NCBI GenBank assembly: GCA_944393685.1
Contig: CALYAW010000010.1
Span: 1-48,857, forward strand
From: an uncultured Alphaproteobacteria bacterium
GTDB taxonomy: Bacteria; Pseudomonadota; Alphaproteobacteria; RF32; CAG-239
DNA length: 48,857 bases
Direction of reading: 5' to 3'
The notes below the pieces were generated by a model. The model was not told the origin of the DNA, ran no database searches, and saw only the letters and a program-made list of their open reading frames with translations. Shown here in pieces: positions 33,819-44,500 of the stretch. Made by a program: the position numbers and the translations under genes. Position 1 is the first letter of the stretch; each line of letters begins with the position of its first letter.

Positions 33819-34496
33819 ATGCAGGTGTTGATTAATAGATTTATTGAATTATGCAAATGGCCGATTGCTGTTTATATGTTGCTTTCTTTTCCGGCTTATA
33901 TTCAATCTTTGGCTTATTTTAAGTTTACCAGTCTGCAGTATGTGGCTTTGTTTGGAGGGTTCTTCCTGTTTTTTATTTCCAGAAGTATGATGGATGGTTC
34001 GGTTAAAGCCAATATGGAAATTGTTGCGCATGAATTCACACATGCTTTTTTTGCTCTTTTGACCTTGCATAAAGTAAAAAGAATTTCTGTGGAAGGTGAT
34101 AATTCCGGAGGAACAATTGCTTTTGAAGGCGAAGGAAATTGGCTAATCATTATTGCTCCGTATTTCTTTCCGTTGTTTGGAATGGTTTATATGATTGCTA
34201 TGTCGGTGTATACTTCTTTTGCCCCGAGTAATCTTATTCTTAATGGGGTGTTAGGCTATTTTATCGGATATCATTTGGATACGGTTGGATCTCAGATACA
34301 CGAAAAACAGACTGATTTGCCAAAAGTCTCTTATAAATTTTGTGCACTATTCTTACCATCTGCTAATCTTTGGGCAATTGGTTCAATGTTGGCCTTCAAT
34401 ACTCGCGGATGGGATGGAATCGCCACTTATATGAAGTTGATTCAATACCTTAATGCGAAAAATTTTGATTATGTTATGGCTCTTATCGGATTTTAG
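33819..34496 (+). CDS. Membrane protein with HExxH motif (M50-like)
   Basis: 225 residues with about six hydrophobic segments. AHEFTHAFFALL (motif at about residues 71-75) is an HExxH zinc-protease signature inside a membrane region, as in M50B-like proteins. No PDZ domain. AAGGAG precedes the ATG and a TATAAT lies at 33793-33798. It ends tail-to-tail with the Mpl-like gene, sharing three bases. Substrate unknown. Confidence 0.75.
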   Translation: MQVLINRFIELCKWPIAVYMLLSFPAYIQSLAYFKFTSLQYVALFGGFFLFFISRSMMDGSVKANMEIVAHEFTHAFFALLTLHKVKRISVEGDNSGGTIAFEGEGNWLIIIAPYFFPLFGMVYMIAMSVYTSFAPSNLILNGVLGYFIGYHLDTVGSQIHEKQTDLPKVSYKFCALFLPSANLWAIGSMLAFNTRGWDGIATYMKLIQYLNAKNFDYVMALIGF

Positions 34497-35860
34497 AGCA
34501 ATGATAAAAGCTCTCGGCTAAAATCTGCCAATGAATTATCATGAGCTCCCATAATGATGATGCGATCTCCTGAGCGTGCATTTTGCAAAATAAACTCTTT
34601 TAACGGCTCTCTTGTCTTAAAAAAGACAGCATTATCATGGCCAAGTTTTTTGACATCTGTAATGATATCGTTTGATGAAATCGTATCTTTGGGAGTGAGC
34701 TCATAGATTTCCTGCATGATAAGAATATCTTCTCTATTTAGAGATGATACTAAGGCTGGAGCCATTTCGGGGCGAGTGTTGATTACAGAAAACGGGGTAT
34801 GTGGTTGGTACATGGCAATAATTCGACCCGGGTGTTCTTTGAGTGCAGAAATTGAAGCTGCAAGTTTGTTTGGATTATGAGCAAAGTCGTTATAGACAAT
34901 AATATCATTGGCAGAACATCCTATTTTTTCCAGTCTGACTTTTACTCCGCAAAAACTTTCAAGAGTTTGTGCCGCTGCAAATTTGTCGATACCAGCTGCC
35001 ATACACGCCGCTATTGCAGCTAATGCATTGGATACGTTGAAGGTTCCAATAATACCAAGACGAAATACCTTGCCCTCTAAAGTATATTCAACGCCGTCTT
35101 TTACCGCTTTGATATTTGAAGCATAAATATCCGCCCTATCATCTTTGGTTGAAAAAGAAATTGTTTTGGCTGAAGCGGATGTTATTTTTGAGGCTATAGG
35201 ACAGTCTTTGTTGATAATCAGAGCATGACTTATGTGGTTGGCAAAGTTTGAAAAATATTCTATCAATTTTTCCATGCTGGTGTGATCGTGAGAAATATTG
35301 TTGATAATGCCAATATAGGGACGGTATTTTTGGATTGAACCATCGCTTTCATCGGCTTCGATAACACAGTATTTACTGTCTTCATAATATAAATAATTCG
35401 GCATACCGGGGCGATCTTGATAGTTGCACAGCATGCCGCCATTTATCATGCAGGGTTTGTGTCCGAGTTGATCAAGAATATAACCTATCATTGCGGTGGT
35501 GGTGGTCTTGCCGGCTGTTCCGCCAACGGCAATTCCTTTTTGATATTGGCTAAATAATTCGCACAAAAGGTCTGAACGTTTTTTGATGGGGATTCCATAT
35601 TTACGGGCGTTTATAACGTCTGGATTGGATTCATTGATGATTGAAGAAACGTAAAGGGTTGCTATTTCCGGTGTAATGCCACTGCCGTCTTGTCGGATAA
35701 TATGCAAGCCAACTTCTTGTAATGCTTGTTTGCGGTCTTGGTCGCGTCCCTCATCAAAACTTAAGTCTGAGCCATAGACTTCAAAACCTTTTTTTATCAT
35801 GATTTGTTCAAGCGGGCTGATACCGTTGCCCGAAGCGCCGCAAAATGCAATCTTAGTCAT
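34493..35860 (-). CDS. mpl: Mur ligase of the MurC/Mpl group, probably Mpl
   Basis: 455 residues. Expected reaction: ATP-dependent joining of recycled L-Ala-D-Glu-mesoDAP tripeptide to UDP-MurNAc. The ATP loop is GTAGKTTTT (114-122), with Ala where MurC and Mpl usually have His. EADESDGS (168-175), HDHTS (191-195) and YNDFAHNP (323-330) follow; DFAH is closer to Mpl (DFAHHP) than to MurC (DYGHHP). ldcA and murQ in the window support recycling. MurC is not excluded. AAGGA precedes the ATG. Confidence 0.75.
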   Translation of the reverse strand: MTKIAFCGASGNGISPLEQIMIKKGFEVYGSDLSFDEGRDQDRKQALQEVGLHIIRQDGSGITPEIATLYVSSIINESNPDVINARKYGIPIKKRSDLLCELFSQYQKGIAVGGTAGKTTTTAMIGYILDQLGHKPCMINGGMLCNYQDRPGMPNYLYYEDSKYCVIEADESDGSIQKYRPYIGIINNISHDHTSMEKLIEYFSNFANHISHALIINKDCPIASKITSASAKTISFSTKDDRADIYASNIKAVKDGVEYTLEGKVFRLGIIGTFNVSNALAAIAACMAAGIDKFAAAQTLESFCGVKVRLEKIGCSANDIIVYNDFAHNPNKLAASISALKEHPGRIIAMYQPHTPFSVINTRPEMAPALVSSLNREDILIMQEIYELTPKDTISSNDIITDVKKLGHDNAVFFKTREPLKEFILQNARSGDRIIIMGAHDNSLADFSRELLSLL

Positions 35861-35887
35861 AAGTTTCGTCCTTGTGTGTATTTTTCT

Positions 35888-36709
35888 TTATAGCGCATCA
35901 AGAGTTTGTTCTTGTTGTGCTTTGAGTATTTTTAAATTTTTATAGTCGATGACTATATAGCTTTTTTTGTTGCCGTCAACATTTATGGCAAGTGCTGCAC
36001 CGACTTCATCATTATAATAAGTGGAATAAAGAACGGCTGTTCCTTGTTGAAGTTGGGATAAAAAGTTTGAGTTGCCGATGGGGGCTTCTTTTTGAACTGT
36101 GATCTCTTTCCCTTTGGCATCCTTTTCCGTGACATCTATTTTTGCGGGGGTGAAAAATTCTTGTTTGTTGCCGTATTTTTGCGCTAAGAGATCAGAATAA
36201 ATTTTGTATTCGCGAAGAACTTTTGATGCCGAGGCATCATCTTCAATCAGTTTGCCATATGCAATAATCCGCCATAATTTGTTTTCTTCTCCGAAGGTAA
36301 TATCTACTTTGTCTATATCGGAAACTGGTTTGGGAAGTTTGGTCGCCGAGAAATTGTTGACGTAGTCTTTTTCTCCGATGGGGGTTAAAATAATTCCTTG
36401 ATTGCGTGTTTCATTAATACTTGAGCCCCAGACAAGCCCAAACGGAGCGGCTTGGGAGCGTGTGATTATTTTAGCGGAATCGGCATGGCTTTTTTGCCGC
36501 AATTTAGGAAAATTATTTTTACGCAACGTTTGGGGGCGTTCGCGTAATAATTGGCGTGCTGAATTTACCGCATCCGCTGATGCATCTTCATCCACATAAA
36601 CAACGTTTTCGTCAAGTAAAACTCTACGCAAAGTGTCTTGTGTTTGGGCTAATGCGATGCTGCCGCAGAGAAGCATCGCACATAAAATGATGATGGAACT
36701 TATTTTCAT
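35888..36709 (-). CDS. Secreted protein of unknown function
   Basis: 273 residues with a signal peptide (about 1-21, cleaved after ALA). The mature protein is basic then mixed, with an Arg/Gln-rich N-terminal part and beta-type segments (VDITFGEENKLWRIIAYG, TAVLYSTYYNDEVGAALAI). Probably periplasmic. AAGGGG lies six bases before the ATG. It is divergent from the TetR gene, with a palindromic operator between them. Confidence 0.75.
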   Translation of the reverse strand: MKISSIIILCAMLLCGSIALAQTQDTLRRVLLDENVVYVDEDASADAVNSARQLLRERPQTLRKNNFPKLRQKSHADSAKIITRSQAAPFGLVWGSSINETRNQGIILTPIGEKDYVNNFSATKLPKPVSDIDKVDITFGEENKLWRIIAYGKLIEDDASASKVLREYKIYSDLLAQKYGNKQEFFTPAKIDVTEKDAKGKEITVQKEAPIGNSNFLSQLQQGTAVLYSTYYNDEVGAALAINVDGNKKSYIVIDYKNLKILKAQQEQTLDAL

Positions 36710-36740
36710 CTAATACCCCTTAAAATCTTATAAAATTAAA

Positions 36741-36755
36741 TTGAACACTGTTCAA
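36741..36755. promoter_or_regulatory. Palindromic operator for the TetR-type regulator
   Basis: TTGAACACTGTTCAA is a perfect 6-3-6 palindrome in the 120-base divergent space between the secreted-protein gene and the TetR gene. Size, symmetry and position are typical of TetR-family operators. Binding is inferred. Confidence 0.65.
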
Positions 36756-36829
36756 GTTTGGTTTATTGTAGTCTCATAATTACAAATAATTTGTTAAATA
36801 CAGATATATTTTTTAGTTGAACAAAAGCA

Positions 36830-37459
36830 ATGGTTGAGACAAAAGAAGCTAAATTAAAAATTTTTGCTAAAGAGCAAGTAAAAGCCGCGTTGTTAAAAAT
36901 CGGGCGGCGTTTGACGATTGAAAAAGGACCTGATTTCTTGACTGCACGGAAATTATCAGAAGCTGCAAATACGTCTGTTGGAACAATTTATAATGCTTTT
37001 TCCTGTATGGATAATTTTATCTTGTTGCAAAATATGCAAACGCTGGATGAGCTTTATGCTCAGATGAATTTGGTCGTGTTGCAAAAGAATCCTTTTGTAA
37101 ATCTTAACCGCTATATTGAGGCTTTTAGTTCTTATGTGATTGCAAATAGTCATTTGTGGATGCTGTTGTACGAGCAGCATTTACATAATAACGGTTCGCG
37201 CGCGTCTTTTGCATATGTTCGCAAATTTAAAAAAATTGAATGTTTGATTGATGCTGAAATCAGCAAAATATATGGTAATCTAAGTCATGATGAGCAACGC
37301 GTGGCTGCTCAGGTTTTGGAGATGGCGTTGTTTTCAATCAGCGGATTTTTGACGACGTCTGCTTGGGGAAGTTTGCGTCAGGTTAATAAAAGCAATATTT
37401 GTAAGTTATTGTTGAATACTTATTTAGCGGGTTTGGCTACTTTGAGACAAGGTAAATAA
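36830..37459 (+). CDS. TetR-family transcriptional regulator
   Basis: 209 residues. The DNA-binding domain (about 14-65) contains LTARKLSEAANTSVGTIYNAF, split here as the helix-turn-helix of TetR proteins; the rest is a helical ligand-binding domain ending near ISGFLTTSAWGSL. It lies one base before the HExxH membrane gene, with which it is surely co-transcribed. It likely controls itself and perhaps the divergent gene through the palindrome at 36741-36755. Confidence 0.9.
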   Translation: MVETKEAKLKIFAKEQVKAALLKIGRRLTIEKGPDFLTARKLSEAANTSVGTIYNAFSCMDNFILLQNMQTLDELYAQMNLVVLQKNPFVNLNRYIEAFSSYVIANSHLWMLLYEQHLHNNGSRASFAYVRKFKKIECLIDAEISKIYGNLSHDEQRVAAQVLEMALFSISGFLTTSAWGSLRQVNKSNICKLLLNTYLAGLATLRQGK

Positions 37460-37460
37460 A

Positions 37461-38018
37461 ATGGATATTTTATTTGAGGTATATTATAAATTTTTATCAA
37501 TAATCAATAGCCCTAGTTTTTTGAGAGGTTTTTTTGATAATCGATTTTATCTTATCTTATTGGTTATTGTTTTGTTACGTTTTAAGTATACGACTTATAG
37601 CTCAATGTGGCTAAGCGCTTTGGTTAATATTCCCGGTACTATTTTGCATGAATTAATGCATTTTGTGGTCGGTTTGATTTTAAATGCTCATCCATGTAAT
37701 TTTACAATCTTTCCAAGGCGCGGAGATGATGGCAATTATGTTATGGGAAGCGTTGGGTTTCGTAATATTACTTTTTATAATGCCGTACCGGCATCAATGG
37801 CGCCATTGCTACTATTGCCAATAGGTTTTTATTTGAATCGTTATTTTTTGCCGACAATGCAACCTACTTTTTTTAATTATGTCTTTTATGTTTTGTTACA
37901 AACCATTATTATTGAAAATGCCATGCCGTCGGGTGCCGATTTTAGAGTGGCGCGAATGTATTGGACAGGGGTTTTGTTGTATGGTTTTGTTGCGGTATCG
38001 TTATTTTTGATGCTGTGA
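37461..38018 (+). CDS. Membrane protein with HExxH motif, TetR partner
   Basis: 185 residues, four or five membrane segments. ILHELMHFVVG (motif at about residues 63-67) is an HExxH metalloprotease signature placed in the membrane, similar in layout to the 33819 gene though not closely related in sequence. It is translated directly after the TetR gene. Regulated intramembrane proteolysis is possible, but the substrate is unknown. Confidence 0.7.
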   Translation: MDILFEVYYKFLSIINSPSFLRGFFDNRFYLILLVIVLLRFKYTTYSSMWLSALVNIPGTILHELMHFVVGLILNAHPCNFTIFPRRGDDGNYVMGSVGFRNITFYNAVPASMAPLLLLPIGFYLNRYFLPTMQPTFFNYVFYVLLQTIIIENAMPSGADFRVARMYWTGVLLYGFVAVSLFLML

Positions 38019-38104
38019 TTAACTCTTGTTTTGTGTTCAAACTTATTTATTTAATAGAATCTTTAGAATCTTGGGAGTAGGCTTTTGCCATAACAGGAAT
38101 CTAG

Positions 38105-38126
38105 AATCCGTCGGGAAAGGCGGATT
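38105..38126 (+). repeat. Hairpin in the hppA leader
   Basis: AATCCG (38105-38110) and CGGATT (38121-38126) pair, 42 bases before the start codon. No T run, so it is a leader structure rather than a terminator. Confidence 0.4.
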
Positions 38127-38167
38127 GTTTGTTATATTTTATTGGATTAATATTAAGGGAATCGGAT

Positions 38168-40588
38168 ATGATAAACTTACAGAAAATTGGCAAACTGTTT
38201 TTTGCAGGATTGCTGACGATGGGTTTCCTCATGGGAAACGCCTGCGCTTCCGAGATTGATTTGAAAATTCCGTCTTTGGATGTCGCATATAATATCTTCG
38301 GATTGGCTGTGACCGGTTCGCAGATTTTATTTTATGGTCTGAGCATTTGTGTATTAGGTGCATTGTTTGGACTGTATGAGTTTTTGATGATTAAGAAAAT
38401 GCCGGCGCATAAATCTATGCTGGAAGTTTCTAATACCATCTACGAAACTTGTAAAACATATATGAAACAACAGGCAAAATTGCTTGTCCTTTTGGAATTG
38501 TTTATTGCCGTTTGTATCTTTTATTATTTCTTTTATCTTAATGCTACGCCTTTGCCAAAAGTATTGACTATTCTGATGTGGTCAGTTTTTGGTATTTTGG
38601 GATCTTTTATGGTGGCTTGGTTCGGAATGAGAATTAATACTTATGCTAATTCTCGTACGGCTTTCTTATCCCTTAAAGGACAGCCTTATCCGGTGATGAG
38701 TTTACCTTTGCGTTCGGGCATGTCTATCGGCGTTTTGTTGATATGTGTCGAATTGACAATGATGATTGCTATTTTGTTGTTTGTTGCAAAGGAAAATGCC
38801 GGTGCTTGCTTTGTCGGTTTTGCCATCGGAGAATCTCTTGGGGCAGCGGCTTTGCGTATCTGCGGAGGAATCTTTACCAAAATTGCCGATATCGGCGCAG
38901 ATTTGATGAAAATTATTTTCAAAATTGATGAAGATGATGCCAGAAATCCGGGCGTTATTGCCGATTGTACCGGTGATAATGCCGGTGATTCAGTTGGTCC
39001 AACCGCTGACGGCTTTGAGACTTACGGTGTTACGGGGGTTGCCCTGATTAGCTTTATCGTGTTGGGTGCGGGTATGATGTATGCTCCTAACGGAGAATTA
39101 GCCCTTATTTCGGGAGGCGTTGATATTCAGGCTCGCTTGATCGTTTGGATTTTTGCCATGAGATTGTTGATGGTTGTGACTTCTATTGTCTCTTATTGGC
39201 TCAACGCAGGTGTTTCCAAAGCAATTTTTGGAAAGAAAGCTGCTTTTAATTTTGAGACTCCTTTAACTTCTTTGATTTGGTTAACCTCTATTATCTCTAT
39301 TTTGGTTACTTTCGGTGTTTCTTATGTAATGATCGGATCTATGGGTGAAGATTTATGGTGGAAACTTTCAACGATCATTTCTTGCGGTACTTTGGCTGCT
39401 GCTTTGATTCCTGAATTTACCAAAATCTTTACTTCCTCGAAGTCAAAACATGTTGAAGAAGTTGTTAATGCCAGCCGAGAGGCCGGGGCTTCTCTTAATA
39501 TTATTTCCGGAATTGTAGCCGGTAATTTTTCTGCGTTCTGGCAAGGTTTGGTCATGGTTGCTTTGATGGCAATCGCATTCTTTACGGCTCGTAGCGGCTT
39601 GGATGCTTATATGGTTTATCCGACCGTGTTCGCTTTTGGATTGGTAGCTTTTGGAATGCTCGGAATGGGGCCTGTTACCATTGCCGTTGATTCTTATGGT
39701 CCGGTTACAGATAATGCTCAATCAGTTTTTGAGTTGTCCCAGATTGAAAATATTAAAGGGATTAATAAAGAAATTGAAAAAGAATATGGTTTTAAGCCTA
39801 ATTTTGAAGGCGGAAAACATTATCTTGAAGAGAATGACAGTGCGGGAAACACCTTTAAGGCAACTGCTAAGCCGGTGCTTATCGGGACGGCTGTTATCGG
39901 GGCTACAACAATGATATTTTCAATTATCTTGTTGTTAAATCTCCATTTGAATTTGTTAAATCCTGAGGTGCTGTTCGGTATTATCTTGGGTGGCGCTGTG
40001 ATTTTTTGGTTTTCCGGAGCTTCAATGCAGGCGGTGTCAACCGGTGCATATAGAGCCGTTAACTATATCAGAAAGCATATTAATCTTGATACCTCTAAAG
40101 CAGCATCTATTGATGATTCAAAAAAGGTGGTTCAAATTTGTACTTTATATGCGCAAAAGGGAATGTTTAATATCTTTATTGTGATTTTTTCTTTCACGAT
40201 AGCTTTTGCTTGTTTTGATGCAAGTTTGTTTGCCAGTTATTTGATTTCAATTGCTGTTTTTGGTCTATTCCAGGCTTTATATATGGCAAATGCTGGTGGC
40301 GCGTGGGATAATGCCAAAAAGGTGGTCGAAGTTGATTTGAACGAAAAAGGGACGCCTTTGCATGCCGCTTCCGTGGTCGGAGATACGGTTGGCGATCCTT
40401 ATAAAGACACGTCTTCGGTTGCACTTAATCCGATTATCAAATTTACAACGTTGTTTGGGTTGTTGGCCGTTGAAATGGCTGTGGCCGCACCTCGTTGTGT
40501 GTCTTTAGGTCTCGGTATTGCCTTCTTTATCTTAGGTTTGATCTTTGTCTGGAGATCTTTCTATAGAATGCGTATCGAAAAATTATAA
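38168..40588 (+). CDS. hppA: Membrane-bound proton-translocating pyrophosphatase
   Basis: Couples PPi hydrolysis to ion pumping across the inner membrane. 806 residues from ATG 38168 with about 16 membrane segments; an N-terminal hydrophobic segment looks like a signal peptide. The PPi site motif DDARNPGVIADCTGD is at 256-270. At about 560-567 the sequence is GNTFKATA: Lys and Ala at the two diagnostic positions indicate the K+-independent, proton-pumping subclass. Stands as a single-gene unit ending in a strong terminator. Confidence 0.95.
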   Translation: MINLQKIGKLFFAGLLTMGFLMGNACASEIDLKIPSLDVAYNIFGLAVTGSQILFYGLSICVLGALFGLYEFLMIKKMPAHKSMLEVSNTIYETCKTYMKQQAKLLVLLELFIAVCIFYYFFYLNATPLPKVLTILMWSVFGILGSFMVAWFGMRINTYANSRTAFLSLKGQPYPVMSLPLRSGMSIGVLLICVELTMMIAILLFVAKENAGACFVGFAIGESLGAAALRICGGIFTKIADIGADLMKIIFKIDEDDARNPGVIADCTGDNAGDSVGPTADGFETYGVTGVALISFIVLGAGMMYAPNGELALISGGVDIQARLIVWIFAMRLLMVVTSIVSYWLNAGVSKAIFGKKAAFNFETPLTSLIWLTSIISILVTFGVSYVMIGSMGEDLWWKLSTIISCGTLAAALIPEFTKIFTSSKSKHVEEVVNASREAGASLNIISGIVAGNFSAFWQGLVMVALMAIAFFTARSGLDAYMVYPTVFAFGLVAFGMLGMGPVTIAVDSYGPVTDNAQSVFELSQIENIKGINKEIEKEYGFKPNFEGGKHYLEENDSAGNTFKATAKPVLIGTAVIGATTMIFSIILLLNLHLNLLNPEVLFGIILGGAVIFWFSGASMQAVSTGAYRAVNYIRKHINLDTSKAASIDDSKKVVQICTLYAQKGMFNIFIVIFSFTIAFACFDASLFASYLISIAVFGLFQALYMANAGGAWDNAKKVVEVDLNEKGTPLHAASVVGDTVGDPYKDTSSVALNPIIKFTTLFGLLAVEMAVAAPRCVSLGLGIAFFILGLIFVWRSFYRMRIEKL

Positions 40589-40603
40589 GATAGAAACTTG
40601 TTA

Positions 40604-40642
40604 AAAACAGGTCGGAATCTAAAAATTCCGACCTGTTTTTGT
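40604..40642. terminator. Bidirectional terminator between hppA and the CDF gene
   Basis: A perfect 15-bp stem (40604-40618 with 40625-40639; AAAACAGGTCGGAAT) with T runs on both strands serves the converging genes. Confidence 0.93.
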
Positions 40643-40650
40643 TTTATGTA

Positions 40651-41580
40651 TTATTTTTTTGATATTAAATTAATTTCTGTATCCAATCGGTTTTCAAACA
40701 AACCGGCAGGATCTTGATGGATAATTACTTGCGCATTGGGATAGAGTTGTTTAATTTTATTTTCAACTTCATCCGAATATTTGTGGGCGTCAAAAAGACT
40801 TAAATTTCCATCAAGTTCTAAGTGTAATTCAAACATGTATTGGCCACCTAAATCTCGTGTGCGCAAGTCATGCAATCCTTCAACGTGGTCGCAACTAATG
40901 ACAAGTTTTTCTATGTTTGTTCGGATGTTGGCATCAAGTTCTTTATCCATTAAGAGAGAGACAGCGTCTTTAGCGAGTTTATACGCATTTAGCAATAGAT
41001 AGGCGGAAACAATTAAGGCTGTAAGGGTGTCAAACCAATTAATCTCAAATGCAGATACAACAAGCAGAGTTAAAATAATTGAGCTATTGGTGATAACGTC
41101 TACCATGTAATGGGCGGCATCGGCACGGATAGCCTGAGAGTGGGTGCGTTTGGCAACAGAACGTTGGAAAGCTATCAATAAAAGAGTTAAAATCAAACTA
41201 GTAACCATAACCAAAATACCGAACTCTGTTTCTTCCAAGGGTTGAGGATAAAAAATGCGTAAGATGCCATCATATAAAACAAATAATCCCGAACCCATAA
41301 TAAAAGCGGCTTGTAGTAGGGAGCTTAAGGCTTCGGCTTTACCATGTCCGTAGCGGTGGGACATGTCTGCTGGTTGAGAAGAAACACGTACTGCAATGTA
41401 GGTGATGGTTGAAGCAAATAAATCTGATAAACTATCTATCATTGATGATAATACAGCTAAGGAGCCGGTATAAAACACACCGAGACTTTTAAGAAAAATC
41501 AAAGTTGCGGCAAGAGTGACGCTGGCAGTTGCAGCTCTTTTTTTGAGTTTATTTTGCTGCGCGGTATCCGCTGATAACAT
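40651..41580 (-). CDS. Cation diffusion facilitator (FieF-like metal efflux)
   Basis: Exports divalent metals such as Zn or Fe by proton exchange. 309 residues from ATG 41580, which has AAGGA eight bases upstream; the longer frame overlaps the preceding gene. The metal site has the FieF layout: DSLSD (49-53) and HYMVD (157-161). HRYGHGKAE (75-83) and a cytoplasmic C-terminal domain (about 215-300) are conserved. It overlaps the end of the ABC fusion gene by 32 bases. Confidence 0.9.
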   Translation of the reverse strand: MLSADTAQQNKLKKRAATASVTLAATLIFLKSLGVFYTGSLAVLSSMIDSLSDLFASTITYIAVRVSSQPADMSHRYGHGKAEALSSLLQAAFIMGSGLFVLYDGILRIFYPQPLEETEFGILVMVTSLILTLLLIAFQRSVAKRTHSQAIRADAAHYMVDVITNSSIILTLLVVSAFEINWFDTLTALIVSAYLLLNAYKLAKDAVSLLMDKELDANIRTNIEKLVISCDHVEGLHDLRTRDLGGQYMFELHLELDGNLSLFDAHKYSDEVENKIKQLYPNAQVIIHQDPAGLFENRLDTEINLISKK

Positions 41581-44500
41581 CTGAAATTTCCTTCCATTTT
41601 GTTTCCGATATTTCATAAAAAACGGACTTAGCATAACCAGAAAAAATATGCAAGTCGGTTTGAGCTGCGGTTTTCAAAAAATGGTATTGTGCATATATTT
41701 TGTTATCAGATTGGAAAAATTCAATATCAAATTCATTATCTCCTTCCGACAGAACCTGCAAAGTTTGAATTTTTTGCAGATTTGTGGGAGAAGTATCAGT
41801 TGCGGAAATAAACGGCGTATTAAGTAGTAAACGCGCCATGTCTGCCAAAAAATTAGGGTTGTTATTATTGTTAATGGATATAAAACGTCCGAAATGAAGA
41901 TCCCATAAATGGCTAAAACTCCAATTATGCCAATCCAAATTAAGGCTTACAAAATCAAGATCAGAGAGCCATACTTCATATTTGTTCGGAAATTTAATAT
42001 AAGCTCCGCGCAAGCCACGTCCAAGATCTATATCATATTTGCCGATTTCTAAAGTGTATAATGCCTTGTTACCAGAAGATAATTCAAGTTTTGTCATTTG
42101 AGATTCAGGTGCGGAAAGCGGCGATAAGCCAAAATAGGCAAAATTTTCTAGCTTGGCGGTGCGTTGTTCAAGCAATCTTCCTGATATAAGAGAGGTTAGT
42201 AGGCGATTAATGCGTTGCTGATTAACCATAATGTGTGGTAGATCTTTAATTTGCCATAAGTTATTTTGGCGAATAAGGGTTAGTCTTTGGGAAGTGTTGC
42301 TAAAAGAAATAGTATCTATTTGGTTGATTTTCTGAGCAAAATTATCAAAAAGCGGCTTTTCTTGCGATATATTGAGCTTGTTTTGATTAAAATGAACGCT
42401 CATTAATCCTGTTGTTAAAAGGAGTATGGAGCATGCGATAATACATAGTATCGGAGTGTTAAGTTTTGGGGATTCAAAACTTAAGCAGATACCGTGTCTT
42501 ATTTTAAATAAAAGTAATCCTAAAATAATAAGCAGGGGAACGGCATATATGTTAAAAAATTTAATATATCTGCTCAGGCGATTAATGTCTGTGTTAAGAG
42601 TAGTGCGAATGGTATAGAGTTTTTGACGTTCATTATCCAGTTGACGACGGATTTTGGCTATTAAGGCTAGTTCATCAACAGAAAAATTTTCTCGATTTTC
42701 AAAGTGGCGTTTGGCGGTTATTTCATCTAGACCGATTTTAACTTTTTCTATTTCGGAAAAAATTTCTACTTCTTGAATCTTGAAATTTTGAAGCGCTTTA
42801 CGTCGTATGTTCTCAACTTGGGTAAAGGGTCTGTCTATGCCTGTTTTTCCGCGCAATGGGATGAGTGTGTTGTTTCCAATCAGAAAATCAAGTGCGTTGA
42901 GTACAAAATTGGCATTGTCTAAGACAGGAACGCTATATGATGTACCAAGGATATTGCTATGACGCATCCAGAAATTATCATACAAAAGATCGCTATCGCC
43001 GACAACTATCGTTTCAAATGCTTGTTTGGGGTCGCGGCTTTTGATATATGCGGCAAAAATTTTGAGCTTATTATCGGCTTTGAAATTGCGCAGCATATAA
43101 GAAGGATGAACATTTTTATAGATAACATCGGCGGAAAAAAGTTGTGAATTACCGCCAATCAGAATCATCGGCAGAATATCAACCGGGGCTTCTTTTATCG
43201 GGGTAAAAATTGAACCGGATGTTATCAGCATTTTTTGTAGTAGACGGGTAGCCGGCAGTTGAGGGTTGAAAGAAGATTGAGGGATATAAAATTGGATTAA
43301 GTCTTGCGTGAATTCAGGGTTGTTTTGATAATCAAGCGAGGCATCAATCAAAGTTGAGTTATCAAAATCAGCGATTGTGGCTTGAGTAAGATATTTTATT
43401 CCCCAGAATTCGGGAAGGTCGCTATAGTCAGAGGCTTTGAGTACGTCTGTGGAGGGAGCAAAAATCCTTATGGCCTCCGGAGCTATATCAAAAAAAGCCA
43501 ATACCTTGCCGCCGTTTTTACTGTATTTTTTTATGTTTTTTATAGTGTCTTGGGAAAGATTTTGTGGATGCGCAATTAGAAGAGCGTCTAGGTCTTCTAA
43601 GTTATTGTGATGATTATCAATGCGGCGGATGTTATAGAATTTTTGGAGTTGATTGATAATTTCCCATTGGGGCGAAGCAACATTTTCGATTACTTCTTCA
43701 AACATCGGTAAGGAGGTGAGAATTCCTAATGTTTTTTTCTGATGATTGAGAATATAAATTGCTTCGGTTAAGTCTTGCTCCAAAAGCCCAGACCGTTCCA
43801 ACGGAAAAATTTTTATTATTTGTTGTTTATCGGTTTCATCTATCAAAACCAGACCAAAATAAGCGTTGATGTTACTGTCTATTAACGGGAAAGGCTGTAA
43901 TCCTGCGGCGATAGCCTCATCTTCTGTGCGACTGAGAGGTTCGGGGTTGAGTATTTGTAAAGAAAACTTGCCCTCAGACAGATGACTATATTGTTCAAGA
44001 AGCAATCTGACTTTGTCAAATAACAGGCGTGTTTGAGGGCTGCGCTCGGCAAGGATTGGAGAAAAATAAAGTTTCGCACTGATTCTGTTGGGGAGAGTTT
44101 TGAGTATATCATTGGTTGAGAAAGTTAACGTAAATATTTTTTCTTGAGTAAAGTCTATTTTTAGATTACGGAACCAAACATTTGCAATCATGTTTAGTCC
44201 CGCAAAACCCAGCAACAATGATATAAAGATTATGATATAAAAACTTTTTTGTGTCGACTTGAACCAAGCCGTGGTACCTGATGTTTTAAAACTGATGATG
44301 AGGATGCTCACAAAATTGAACAGTACTATTAAAGATACGAAGAAAATAATATCTCGTAATTCAAGCAATCCGTAGCTGATTGATTCAAAATGTGATAAAA
44401 AGCTGAAAGAAGCAATCGTATCGATAACGGTTGAGGGTAAAAATGAACGCAATAAATCAAGCACATACTCTAAACCGCTTAGAAAGAAAATAAGATTGGC

